9,418 nucleotides of DNA from Solirubrobacteraceae bacterium (GTDB lineage Bacteria > Actinomycetota > Thermoleophilia > Solirubrobacterales > Solirubrobacteraceae). The stretch spans positions 1-9,418 of the forward strand of contig JASHYF010000380.1 in NCBI GenBank assembly GCA_030043235.1, read 5' to 3'. The notes beneath the pieces are model-generated. The model saw nothing but the letters and a program-made list of their open reading frames with translations, was not told the DNA's origin and ran no database searches. Within the stretch, counting starts at the first letter, position 1; every line of letters starts with the position of its first letter. Shown piece by piece: positions 1 to 5,856 of this stretch. Position numbers and translations under genes: made by a program.

Positions 1-1
1 T

Positions 2-1042
2 AGCGCCCGCAATGGCGATGCGCCTGGCGTCGAGGGCGAGGGCGCAGCCGCCCGCGGCGAGGCGGCGATCCGCCCCGAGCGCTTCGCCCGCCTGGTGACG
101 CTCGCGAGCATTCTGATTCACGCTGGGCGCCAGGGCCAGCGCGTGCCGATCGGCGACGTGTGCGAGCGCCTGCAGGTCAGCGAGGAGGAGCTGCGCGAGG
201 ACGTGAACGTGCTGAACGTGGTGAACTTCGGCGGCGGCTCCTACGTGCTGTATGCGGAGTTCGACGACGAGCAGGGCGCGATCGAGGTCGACCCTGAGCC
301 CTACAGCGACAACTTCGACCGGCCCGCGCGCCTGCTGCCGGTGGAGGCGAAGGCGCTGGTGGCGGCGATCGACCTGATCGGCGAGCACATCCCCGAAGGC
401 TCGCTGACCTCCGCGCGCGAGAAGATCGTCGCTGCGCTCGGCGAGGACCCGATGGAGCAGGGGCTGCAGGTGGCGCCGCCGGCGGGCGACGACTCGGACG
501 TCGCGCGGCTGGTGTCGAAGGCGATCGTCTCCCGCAAGCTGATCGAGCTCGAGTACTACAAGGAGAACGAGGACGAGCTCGCGCTGCGCAGGGTCGAGCC
601 GTACGCGCTCACGAACGGACGGGAGGGCTGGTACGTGGCCTCCTTCGACCCCGAGCGCGGGGGAGTGCGCCACTTCCGCTTGGATCGCATCAAGAGCGCG
701 ACGGTGACGAACGAGAAGTTCGAGCCCCGCCCGGAGGTCGACCCGGCGGCGGAGGTCGACGGCTGGCTGCGCACGGGCGAGGTCCCGGCATCACGCAGCG
801 CGCGCGTGTGGGTCTCGCCGGAGCGCGCGCGCTGGGCGCGCGAGGCGCGGCGCGTGGTGGAGGAGCGCGGCGACGGCGCGGTGGTGGTCGAGCTGAGCTT
901 CGCGGGCGTCGACTGGCTTGTGCGCGAGATCCTCAAGGAAGCTGGCGACGCGGTCGTGCTCGAGCCCGAGGACGCCCGCGAGGCGGTGCGCGCGGCGGCG
1001 GCGCGGCTGCGCGAGGCGAGCGCGGCGCCGGCGGCTGCCTGA
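2..1042 (+). CDS. WYL-domain transcriptional regulator, PafC-like, 5' end outside window
   Basis: Probable DNA-binding regulator of the PafB/PafC type, a family known for proteasome-linked and DNA-damage-responsive transcription in actinobacteria. Counting GTG at 95 as residue 1, an N-terminal winged-helix region covers about 1-50 (GDVCERLQVSEEELREDVN), a spacer about 50-135, a WYL domain about 140-215 with Gly-Trp-Tyr-Val at 178-181 and the downstream FRLDRI block, and a C-terminal WCX-like extension to 315. The frame is open from codon 2 to 95 with no ATG, GTG or TTG. The first helix of the HTH appears to start before 95 (RPERFARLV), and GTG 95 has no Shine-Dalgarno. I therefore read this as a protein running in from the left. 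The preceding residues are Gly/Ala/Glu-rich and look like an interdomain linker, suggesting a PafB-PafC fusion. Family assignment is firm; the fusion is inference. Confidence 0.85.
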   Translation, partial: SARNGDAPGVEGEGAAARGEAAIRPERFARLVTLASILIHAGRQGQRVPIGDVCERLQVSEEELREDVNVLNVVNFGGGSYVLYAEFDDEQGAIEVDPEPYSDNFDRPARLLPVEAKALVAAIDLIGEHIPEGSLTSAREKIVAALGEDPMEQGLQVAPPAGDDSDVARLVSKAIVSRKLIELEYYKENEDELALRRVEPYALTNGREGWYVASFDPERGGVRHFRLDRIKSATVTNEKFEPRPEVDPAAEVDGWLRTGEVPASRSARVWVSPERARWAREARRVVEERGDGAVVVELSFAGVDWLVREILKEAGDAVVLEPEDAREAVRAAAARLREASAAPAAA

Positions 1043-1141
1043 CGCCACGCCCAGACAGCGTGATCCGCTACAGCTCGGTGGGGCCGACGACAAAGCCCAG
1101 GCGATGGTTGGGGCTTCCTAGCGACGTGGCTGCACGCTGCC

Positions 1142-1669
1142 GTGAGTCGTCGTGATCAGATAAGGATGAGCGTTCCAGAGGTGGACGCGTTCCTCGCCGA
1201 AGAGCGAACGGTCACCTGCGCAACGATCGGCGCGCGCGGCTGGCCGCACCTGATGCCGCTGTGGTACGTGCTGCGTGCGATCGAGGACGCGCCGGGCGAA
1301 GCCGCTCCCGGCGGCGACGCCGGCTTGCGCCTGTGGTCGTGGACGTACGCGGCCTCGCAGAAGGTGCGCAACCTCGAGCGCGACGCGCGCGCGACCCTGC
1401 AGGTGGAGGCAGGCGAGCTTTACCAGGAGCTTCGCGGCGTGATGTTCGAGTGCGACGTGGTCGTACACCGTGAGCTCGAGACCGTCAAAGCGCTTGGCCA
1501 CGAGCTCTTCGCCCGTTATGTCGTGCCGCGCGGACAGCCGCCGGCGATGGAGCTGCCTGGCGAGGTTGCCGCGATGGTCGACGGGCAGGCCGCCAAGCGC
1601 ATCGCGCTGGAGTTCGTCGAGCGGCGCAGAGCGAGCTGGGACCACCGCAAGCTCGGCGGGGTCTACTGA
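1142..1669 (+). CDS. Pyridoxamine 5'-phosphate oxidase-family (FMN/F420 split-barrel) protein
   Basis: A 175-residue single-domain split beta-barrel protein of the PPOX/F420-dependent reductase group, probably a cytosolic homodimer binding FMN or F420; the substrate cannot be told from sequence. The N-terminal block with VTCATIGARGWPHLMPLWY (about 24-42) is the usual first two strands. It is followed by a Gly/Pro/Ala-rich loop (about 47-62), SQKVRNLERDARATLQVEAG (about 77-96), and a conserved C-terminal RRRASWDHRKLGGVY. The GTG at 1142 is chosen over ATG 1166 because SRRDQIRMS is the typical start of this family and ATG 1166 has AAGG directly abutting it, too close to serve as a ribosome site. 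No good Shine-Dalgarno precedes the GTG. The stop overlaps the convergent XRE gene by 7 bp. True pyridoxamine-phosphate oxidase is unlikely. Confidence 0.85.
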   Translation: MSRRDQIRMSVPEVDAFLAEERTVTCATIGARGWPHLMPLWYVLRAIEDAPGEAAPGGDAGLRLWSWTYAASQKVRNLERDARATLQVEAGELYQELRGVMFECDVVVHRELETVKALGHELFARYVVPRGQPPAMELPGEVAAMVDGQAAKRIALEFVERRRASWDHRKLGGVY

Positions 1670-1947
1670 GACGCCCCCCCGGTGGAGGAGTTGGCCTTCT
1701 GCAGCTCTTCGACGCGCCTCATGAGCTCCTTCGGGGCCAGCTCCAGCCCGCGCGCCAGCTTCATGAAATGCAGGTAGGACGGATTGACCTGCCCACGGGC
1801 GTACTTGTTGACCAGTTCGTAGCTGAGGCCCGAGCGCCGGGAGACCGATGCCTGGGTCATCTTCGGCTTCTCGTCGAGGCGACGTTTGATCGCCTCGACG
1901 AGCGGAGCGTGCTCGGGGAGCGGCTGTGACTTTCTCTCTGGCGGCAT
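1663..1947 (-). CDS. Small XRE-family helix-turn-helix regulator
   Basis: A 94-residue protein with one Cro/CI-type HTH. Residues about 16-75 form the five-helix domain: MTQASVSRRSGL (30-41) fits helix 2 and SYELVNKYARGQVNPS (42-57) fits recognition helix 3 and the following turn, then the conserved helix pair FMKLARGLELAPKEL. The tail (about 76-94) is charged, then Ser/Gly-rich, with no effector domain, so it is probably a DNA-binding dimer. It is transcribed away from the second XRE gene at 2044, and the 96-bp gap between them holds inverted repeats that either protein could bind. Its 3' end overlaps the last 7 bp of the PPOX gene in the opposite direction. A run of seven C (1674-1680, + strand) lies in its last codons. 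The target genes are unknown. Confidence 0.85.
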   Translation of the reverse strand: MPPERKSQPLPEHAPLVEAIKRRLDEKPKMTQASVSRRSGLSYELVNKYARGQVNPSYLHFMKLARGLELAPKELMRRVEELQKANSSTGGASQ

Positions 1948-1986
1948 GGCCGGGAGCCTTGCGCACCCGGCACGCAGGAGAAAGGG

Positions 1987-1992
1987 AATATA
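1987..1992 (-). promoter_or_regulatory. Candidate -10 box for the minus-strand XRE gene
   Basis: Read on the minus strand the hexamer is TATATT, five of six matches to TATAAT, in one of the few AT-rich stretches here and 40 bp upstream of the ATG at 1947. The hexamer 17 nt upstream (ACTGTC) is a poor -35 match and lies inside the AGACA/TGTCT palindrome at 2009-2020, so a bound repressor would cover the -35 region. Inference from sequence only. Confidence 0.35.
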
Positions 1993-2008
1993 TGGCGTAA
2001 AGGCTCTC

Positions 2009-2020
2009 AGACAGTTGTCT
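2009..2020. promoter_or_regulatory. Candidate XRE operator, AGACA-GT-TGTCT
   Basis: A compact perfect inverted repeat with 5-bp arms AGACA and TGTCT and a 2-nt centre. Size and symmetry suit a dimer of small Cro/CI-like proteins such as the two that flank it. A third half-site, TGTCT at 2045-2049, lies 29 bp further on, about three helical turns, at the start of the second XRE gene. Operator function is inferred. Confidence 0.45.
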
Positions 2021-2024
2021 ACCG

Positions 2025-2035
2025 CCCAATTTGGG
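2025..2035. repeat. Short palindrome CCCAA-T-TTGGG overlapping the ribosome site
   Basis: A perfect inverted repeat of 5-bp arms around a single T. Its right arm shares GGG with the Shine-Dalgarno GGGAG (2033-2037) of the XRE gene at 2044. It lies in the loop of the larger 2003-2055 inverted repeat. It may be a second operator or a chance palindrome. Confidence 0.35.
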
Positions 2036-2037
2036 AG
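2033..2037 (+). promoter_or_regulatory. Shine-Dalgarno GGGAG for the TTG-start XRE gene
   Basis: GGGAG followed by six bases and then TTG at 2044. This spacing is what supports the unusual TTG start of the downstream XRE gene, which has no in-frame ATG. Confidence 0.6.
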
Positions 2038-2043
2038 ATTTTC

Positions 2044-2298
2044 TTGTCTGAGAGCGAGCCGGAGTCACAGCGTCATCTGCGCGGCCTGGGCGAGGCGGTG
2101 CGCCAGCTGCGCGAGCAGCGTGGCTCGAGCCACGCCGAGCTCGCGACCGCGCTCGGGGTGGAGGAGCAGTATGTCGCGGCGCTGGAGGCCGGCGAGCGCG
2201 ATCCGGAGTATGAGCTGCTGCTCGCGCTCGCGCAGGCGCTCGGCGTCCGCCCCGCGGCCTTGATCGGCCGGGCGGAAGCGCTCTCGGGGGAGGGCTGA
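2044..2298 (+). CDS. Small XRE-family helix-turn-helix regulator, TTG start
   Basis: An 84-residue protein that is little more than one Cro/CI HTH domain. LGEAVRQLREQRGSS (about 15-29) is helix 1, HAELATALGV (30-39) helix 2, EEQYVAALEAGERDP (40-54) the recognition helix and turn, and YELLLALAQALGVRPAALI the last helices; this is the classic RxxRxxxGxSxxELA...GVxxxxVxxxExGxRxP pattern. The start is TTG because no in-frame ATG exists and GGGAG lies six bases upstream. The start region forms the right arm of an 11-bp inverted repeat, so autoregulation, as in phage Cro or restriction-modification C proteins, is plausible. No restriction-modification, phage or toxin gene is nearby. It ends 52 bp before rmlA, so it could regulate the rhamnose genes, but no copy of the operator motif was seen there. 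Confidence 0.8.
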   Translation: MSESEPESQRHLRGLGEAVRQLREQRGSSHAELATALGVEEQYVAALEAGERDPEYELLLALAQALGVRPAALIGRAEALSGEG

Positions 2299-2335
2299 CA
2301 GCAGCGAAGCGCTCCACGCAGCCTCGTCCGATCGC

Positions 2336-2341
2336 TAGTCT
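2336..2341 (+). promoter_or_regulatory. Candidate -10 box for a (near-)leaderless rmlA transcript
   Basis: TAGTCT fits the TAnnnT actinobacterial -10 pattern and ends nine bases before the rmlA ATG, which has no Shine-Dalgarno. A transcript starting at or just before the ATG is suggested. No convincing -35 sits 16-19 bp upstream; the nearest TTGACA-like hexamer, CTGACA at 2295-2300, is too far away. Confidence 0.35.
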
Positions 2342-2350
2342 CACGCGGCG

Positions 2351-3457
2351 ATGGACCCACTCAAGGGCCTGATCCTGTCGGGGGGCAAGGGCACGCGCCT
2401 GCGCCCGATCACCCACACGAGCGCAAAGCAGCTCGTGCCGGTGGCGAACAAGCCGGTGCTGTTCTACGGCATCGAGGCGATGGCGCAGGCGGGGATCGAG
2501 GACGTGGGGATCATCATCGCCCCGGAGACGGGAGCGGAGATAGAAGCGGCAGCGGGCGAGGGCTCGCGCTTTGGCGTGCGCATCACCTACATCGTCCAGG
2601 AGGAGCCGCTCGGGCTCGCGCATGCGGTGCTCACCGCCGAGCCGTACCTGGGCTCGAGCCCGTTTGTGATGTACCTGGGCGACAACCTCTTGCAAGGCGG
2701 AATCTCAGAGCTCGTGGCCGACTTTCGCGAGCATGCCCCGGACGCTCTGATCCTGCTCACACCCGTCCCCGATCCCGAGAACTACGGCGTCGCGGAGCTG
2801 GCGCCACCCGCCGACGCGCCGCGCCAGACGCAGTCCGCGGGCCGCGTGGTGCGCCTCGTGGAGAAGCCGGCGGAGCCGAAGACGGACCTGGCGCTGGTGG
2901 GCGTGTACATGTTCACCGCGGCCGTCCACGACGCCGCCCGGGCGATCGCGCCCTCGCCGCGCGGCGAGCTGGAGATCACGGACGCGATCCAGCACCTCGT
3001 GGACGCGGGGCTGCGCGTCGAGCCGCACATCGTGCGCGGATGGTGGAAGGACACGGGGCGCCTGGAGGACATGCTGGAGGCCAATCGGTTGATCCTGGAC
3101 AACGTGCGCGAGCGCATCGAGGGCGAGCTGATCGACTCGCAGGTGGACGGGCGCGTGGTGATCGAGGCGGGGGCGCGCCTCGAGCGCTCCACGGTGCGTG
3201 GCCCGGCGATCGTCGGCGCGGGCGCGCGCCTCAGCGACTGCTACGTCGGCCCGTACACGGCGATCGGCGAGGGCTGCACGATCGCGAACGCCGAGGTCGA
3301 GCACTCGATCCTGCTGTCCGGATGCACGGTGTGCGATCTGGATGGGCGCATGGAGTCCTCGCTGCTCGGGCGCAACGTGTCGATCCGCCGCGGCGATCGC
3401 CAGCCGCGCGCCTACCGCTTCATGGTCGGCGACAACTCGGACATCTCGATCCTGTGA
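2351..3457 (+). CDS. rmlA: Glucose-1-phosphate thymidylyltransferase, long form (RmlA)
   Basis: First enzyme of dTDP-L-rhamnose synthesis: glucose 1-phosphate + dTTP -> dTDP-glucose + pyrophosphate, in the cytosol. The nucleotide-binding signature LSGGKGTRLRP is at 9-19, KP at 34-35 and the metal-binding aspartate in YLGDN at 111. A second active-site block VRLVEKP lies mid-protein, followed by GWWKDTG. At 368 residues it is longer than the roughly 290-residue short RmlA. The extra C-terminal third (about 245-368) consists of hexapeptide-like repeats (VIEAGARLERS, AIVGAGARLSDC, YTAIGEGCTIANA), a left-handed beta-helix. This matches the long RmlA subfamily found in archaea and in actinobacterial antibiotic and surface-sugar loci. 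The ATG has no Shine-Dalgarno. Its stop overlaps the rmlD start by 4 bp (GTGA), indicating translational coupling. Confidence 0.93.
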   Translation: MDPLKGLILSGGKGTRLRPITHTSAKQLVPVANKPVLFYGIEAMAQAGIEDVGIIIAPETGAEIEAAAGEGSRFGVRITYIVQEEPLGLAHAVLTAEPYLGSSPFVMYLGDNLLQGGISELVADFREHAPDALILLTPVPDPENYGVAELAPPADAPRQTQSAGRVVRLVEKPAEPKTDLALVGVYMFTAAVHDAARAIAPSPRGELEITDAIQHLVDAGLRVEPHIVRGWWKDTGRLEDMLEANRLILDNVRERIEGELIDSQVDGRVVIEAGARLERSTVRGPAIVGAGARLSDCYVGPYTAIGEGCTIANAEVEHSILLSGCTVCDLDGRMESSLLGRNVSIRRGDRQPRAYRFMVGDNSDISIL

Positions 3458-4323
3458 AGCTGCTGGTGACGGGCGCAGGGGGGATGCTCGGCCTCGACGT
3501 GCAGCGCGCGAGCAGGGCGGCAGGCCACGAGCTCGTGGCGATGGACAGATCGCAGCTCGACGTCACCGACTCGCGCGCGGTCGAAGACGTGTTCGCGCGC
3601 GTCCACCCCGAGGCCGTGCTCAACTGCGCTGCGTGGACGGACGTGGACGGCGCGGAGGGCCACCGCGAGCAGGCGCACGCCGTCAACGCGGACGGGGCGC
3701 GCAACCTGGCGATGGCCGCGGCGTGGGAACGCGTGCCGCTCCTGCACGTGTCCACCGACTATGTGTTCAGCGGGGAGGCGCTCATGGACTCCACCGGCGC
3801 GCCGCGCGCATACGTGGAGTCCGATCCGACCGGGCCGCGCACGGTGTACGGCCAGACGAAGCTCGAGGGCGAGCGCGAAGTGCTCGCCGCCTCCCCACGC
3901 CACACCGTCGTGCGCAGCGCATGGCTGTTCGGCGCCGGCGGCGCCAATTTCGCGGCCACGATGCTGCGCCTCGCGGGCGAGCGCGACGCGGTGCCGGTCG
4001 TGAGCGACCAGGTGGGCTGCCCCACATGGACCGGCCATCTCGCGCCGGCGCTCGTTGGGCTGCTCGAGCGTGGCGTCACCGGCCTCGTTCACCTGGCGGG
4101 GACCGGTCACGTCTCCTGGAACGGCTTCGCCGTCGAGATATTCCGCCAGGCGGAGGTTGGCTGCCGCGTCGAGGAGGCGAGCACCGAGCAGACGGCGCGC
4201 CCGGCCCCGCGCCCGGCGTGGTCGGCGCTGGAGTCCGAGCGCGACGACGTCATACCGCTCCCACCCTGGCAGGACGGTCTGGCGAGCTACCTGGCGGCGC
4301 GCGCCGGGGTCGTCCGTGCCTGA
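3454..4323 (+). CDS. rmlD: dTDP-4-dehydrorhamnose reductase (RmlD)
   Basis: Last step of dTDP-L-rhamnose synthesis: NAD(P)H-dependent reduction of dTDP-4-keto-L-rhamnose. It is a 289-residue short-chain (extended SDR) fold. The Rossmann glycine motif GAGGMLG is at 7-13, LDVTD follows, NCAAWTDVDGAE is the RmlD-type AAxTxVDxAE motif, STDYVF is at 100-105 with the catalytic Thr, and Tyr132-Gly-Gln-Thr-Lys136 is the YxxxK pair. The C-terminal substrate-binding region includes the RmlD-like motifs DQVGCPTW and RPAPRPAWSALES. It starts at GTG 3454 inside the rmlA stop, because VKLLVTGAGGMLG is the expected N-terminus; the frame runs open much further upstream but only as a shadow of rmlA. No RmlC domain is fused to it. 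Confidence 0.93.
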   Translation: MKLLVTGAGGMLGLDVQRASRAAGHELVAMDRSQLDVTDSRAVEDVFARVHPEAVLNCAAWTDVDGAEGHREQAHAVNADGARNLAMAAAWERVPLLHVSTDYVFSGEALMDSTGAPRAYVESDPTGPRTVYGQTKLEGEREVLAASPRHTVVRSAWLFGAGGANFAATMLRLAGERDAVPVVSDQVGCPTWTGHLAPALVGLLERGVTGLVHLAGTGHVSWNGFAVEIFRQAEVGCRVEEASTEQTARPAPRPAWSALESERDDVIPLPPWQDGLASYLAARAGVVRA

Positions 4324-4394
4324 TGGACCCTCCGCCGGGCCAACTGGATGGGACGCTCGCGCGAAGCGCCGGGACGCGCTGGGCACGCGGCTGG

Positions 4395-4400
4395 GATGAT
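4395..4400 (+). promoter_or_regulatory. Possible -10 box for a leaderless rmlB transcript
   Basis: GATGAT matches TATAAT at four of six positions and ends six bases before the rmlB ATG at 4407, the spacing for transcription starting on the A of the start codon. GGGA at 4393-4396 could instead act as a Shine-Dalgarno about ten bases upstream. Weak evidence. Confidence 0.2.
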
Positions 4401-4406
4401 GCCGGC

Positions 4407-5411
4407 ATGAGACTCCTCGTCTGCGGCGGCGCCGGCTTCATCGGCTCGACGTTCGCACGCCAGCGCGTGCACGAGCACGACGACGAGGTGACGGTGCTCG
4501 ACAAGCTCACCTACGCCGGGCGTGAGGAGAACCTCCACGACCTCGTGGACGATGCGCGCTTTCGCTTCATCCGCGGCGCGATCGAGGATCGCGAGGCGGT
4601 GGCGGCCGCGATCGAGGCCGGCGCACCCGAGGCGATCGTGAACTTCGCGGCGGAGACGCACGTCGATCGCTCGATCGCCGAGCCGGACGCGTTCGTGTCC
4701 ACACACGCGCTCGGCACGTACGTCCTGCTGGAGGCCGCGCGGGAGCACCAGCTGCGCTACCTGCAGGTCTCGACGGACGAGGTGTACGGCTCGATCGCAG
4801 AGGGCACGTTCACGGAGGAGAGCCCGCTCGCGCCCTCCTCGCCCTACTCGGCCACGAAGGCCGGCGCGGACCTGCTCGTGCAGAGCTACTTCCACACCTA
4901 CGGCCTGTCCGCGCTGATCTGCCGCGGCTCGAACAACTACGGCCCCTACCAGTATCCGGAGAAGCTCATCCCGCTGATGATCCTCAACGCGTTGCACGGC
5001 GACTCGCTGCCGGTGTACGGCGACGGCATGCAGGTGCGCAACTGGATCCACGCGAGCGACTTCGCCGCCGCGATCGGCCACGTGCTCGAGCAAGGCAACG
5101 CGGGTGAGCTCTACAACGCGGGCGGCCCCGACGAGGAGGCCAACCTGACGGTCGTCAGGCGCATCGTGGCGCTGACCGGCGCCAGCGAGTCGCAGATCGA
5201 GCACGTGACCGACCGCCCGGGGCACGACCGGCGCTACTCGCTGTCATCGCAGAAGCTGCGCGCGCTCGGCTGGAGCCCGCGTGTGCGCTTCGAGGAGGGC
5301 CTCGAGCGGACCGTCGCGTGGTATCGCGAGAACTCGTGGTGGTGGGAGCCGATCCGCTCGGGCGAGTACCGCGCCTACTACGAGCGCCAGTACGGGCGTT
5401 CCCTGAGCTGA
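4407..5411 (+). CDS. rmlB: dTDP-glucose 4,6-dehydratase (RmlB)
   Basis: Second step of dTDP-L-rhamnose synthesis: NAD-dependent conversion of dTDP-glucose to dTDP-4-keto-6-deoxyglucose. It is a 334-residue extended SDR. The NAD motif GGAGFIG is at 7-13, LDKLTYAG follows, NFAAETHVDRSI is the RmlB signature, Ser122-Thr-Asp-Glu125 carries the catalytic Asp/Glu pair, and Tyr147-Ser-Ala-Thr-Lys151 is the YxxxK motif. The RmlB blocks RGSNNYGPYQYPEKLIP and RNWIH are intact. MRLLVCGGAGFIGS is the normal N-terminus, so I start at 4407. An in-frame ATG at 4323 overlaps the rmlD stop (TGATG) and would add 28 low-complexity residues; I judge that less likely, although it would couple translation to rmlD. 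The 3' end converges on the lipoprotein gene with a 13-nt gap. Confidence 0.93.
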   Translation: MRLLVCGGAGFIGSTFARQRVHEHDDEVTVLDKLTYAGREENLHDLVDDARFRFIRGAIEDREAVAAAIEAGAPEAIVNFAAETHVDRSIAEPDAFVSTHALGTYVLLEAAREHQLRYLQVSTDEVYGSIAEGTFTEESPLAPSSPYSATKAGADLLVQSYFHTYGLSALICRGSNNYGPYQYPEKLIPLMILNALHGDSLPVYGDGMQVRNWIHASDFAAAIGHVLEQGNAGELYNAGGPDEEANLTVVRRIVALTGASESQIEHVTDRPGHDRRYSLSSQKLRALGWSPRVRFEEGLERTVAWYRENSWWWEPIRSGEYRAYYERQYGRSLS

Positions 5412-5424
5412 TCGACGGCCGCTG

Positions 5425-5838
5425 CTACACCCCCGAGATCTTCCACTTGCCGCCTTCCTTGACAAGCGACAGGGTGCTCGCCCGGCTCTTGCCTTCGCGG
5501 ATGCTCTTGACGGTGGCGGTCGCGCTCGTGCCGTGTGCGCCCATCTCGACGGACTCGACGCTGACTTCCAGCTCGTCGACCTGATCGAGTTGGCGTTTGA
5601 CCGCCGCTTCGCAGCCCTTCGTGCCACCCAGACGCCCGACGATGCGCGCGGCGAGATCGTCCGCGCAGATCTTCTTCTCTTCGGAGCTGTTGGCGTCGGA
5701 CTGGAAGTCGGCGATCCTTTCCGCGACTTCGCGCTTGACGCCGCTGAAACCCGAGGTGGAGGTCGAAGACGTGGTGCTGCAGGCGGCCAGCGCGAGCGCG
5801 CACACGGGCAGGCCCAGCAAGAGGAGGAGACGGCGCAT
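5425..5838 (-). CDS. Small secreted lipoprotein of unknown function
   Basis: A 137-residue protein with a lipoprotein signal peptide: MRRLLLLLGLPV, hydrophobic core, lipobox LAAC with Cys20 as the lipidation site. A Ser/Thr linker (21-30) suggests attachment to the outer face of the membrane. The mature part has an amphipathic helical region (about 34-80) with two cysteines, 58 and 76, that could form a disulfide, then alternating strands ending in LSLVKEGGKWKISGV. That ending resembles the last strands of NTF2-like (DUF4878-type) lipoprotein domains; this is tentative. I chose ATG 5838; a TTG at 5847 would add three residues before the signal peptide. No function is recognised. It is convergent with rmlB and starts 18 bp downstream of the end of the IclR gene. 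Confidence 0.75.
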   Translation of the reverse strand: MRRLLLLLGLPVCALALAACSTTSSTSTSGFSGVKREVAERIADFQSDANSSEEKKICADDLAARIVGRLGGTKGCEAAVKRQLDQVDELEVSVESVEMGAHGTSATATVKSIREGKSRASTLSLVKEGGKWKISGV

Positions 5839-5846
5839 CGCCGCCA

Positions 5847-5852
5847 AGGCTA
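5847..5852 (-). promoter_or_regulatory. Candidate -10 box for a leaderless lipoprotein transcript
   Basis: On the minus strand TAGCCT (TAnnnT) ends eight bases before the ATG at 5838, with no Shine-Dalgarno between. The arrangement mirrors TAGTCT plus nine bases in front of rmlA. A weak -35 (GAGACG, 18 bp upstream) lies within the 3' end of the IclR gene. Confidence 0.3.
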
Positions 5853-5856
5853 TTGC

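Larger units (their letters stand above)
2003..2055. repeat. 11-bp perfect inverted repeat across the XRE start codon
   Basis: GCTCTCAGACA at 2003-2013 is the exact reverse complement of TGTCTGAGAGC at 2045-2055, with a 31-nt spacer. The right arm starts at the second base of the TTG start codon (2044), and the loop contains the Shine-Dalgarno GGGAG (2033-2037). It could be a pair of protein-binding sites for the adjacent XRE regulators, or in RNA an 11-bp hairpin that hides the start codon and places the ribosome site in the loop. The sequence cannot decide between the two. Confidence 0.7.

Noticed and set aside
1093..1116. AAGCCC/GGGCTT hairpin after the WYL gene as a terminator
   Set aside because: A 6-bp stem with a 12-nt loop and no T-tract; too weak to call.
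1118..2695. 525-residue minus-strand open frame, the longest in this region
   Set aside because: It lies antisense to the PPOX, XRE and rmlA genes, is Arg/Ala/His/Pro-rich with no recognisable domain, and arises from GC-rich third positions of the real genes.
4287..5225. 312-residue minus-strand frame opposite rmlB
   Set aside because: Low-complexity Arg/Val/Ala/His composition without motifs; rmlB on the other strand has every family motif.
5459..5464. TTGACA on the plus strand
   Set aside because: It lies inside the lipoprotein coding region, has no -10 partner and no plus-strand gene follows it.
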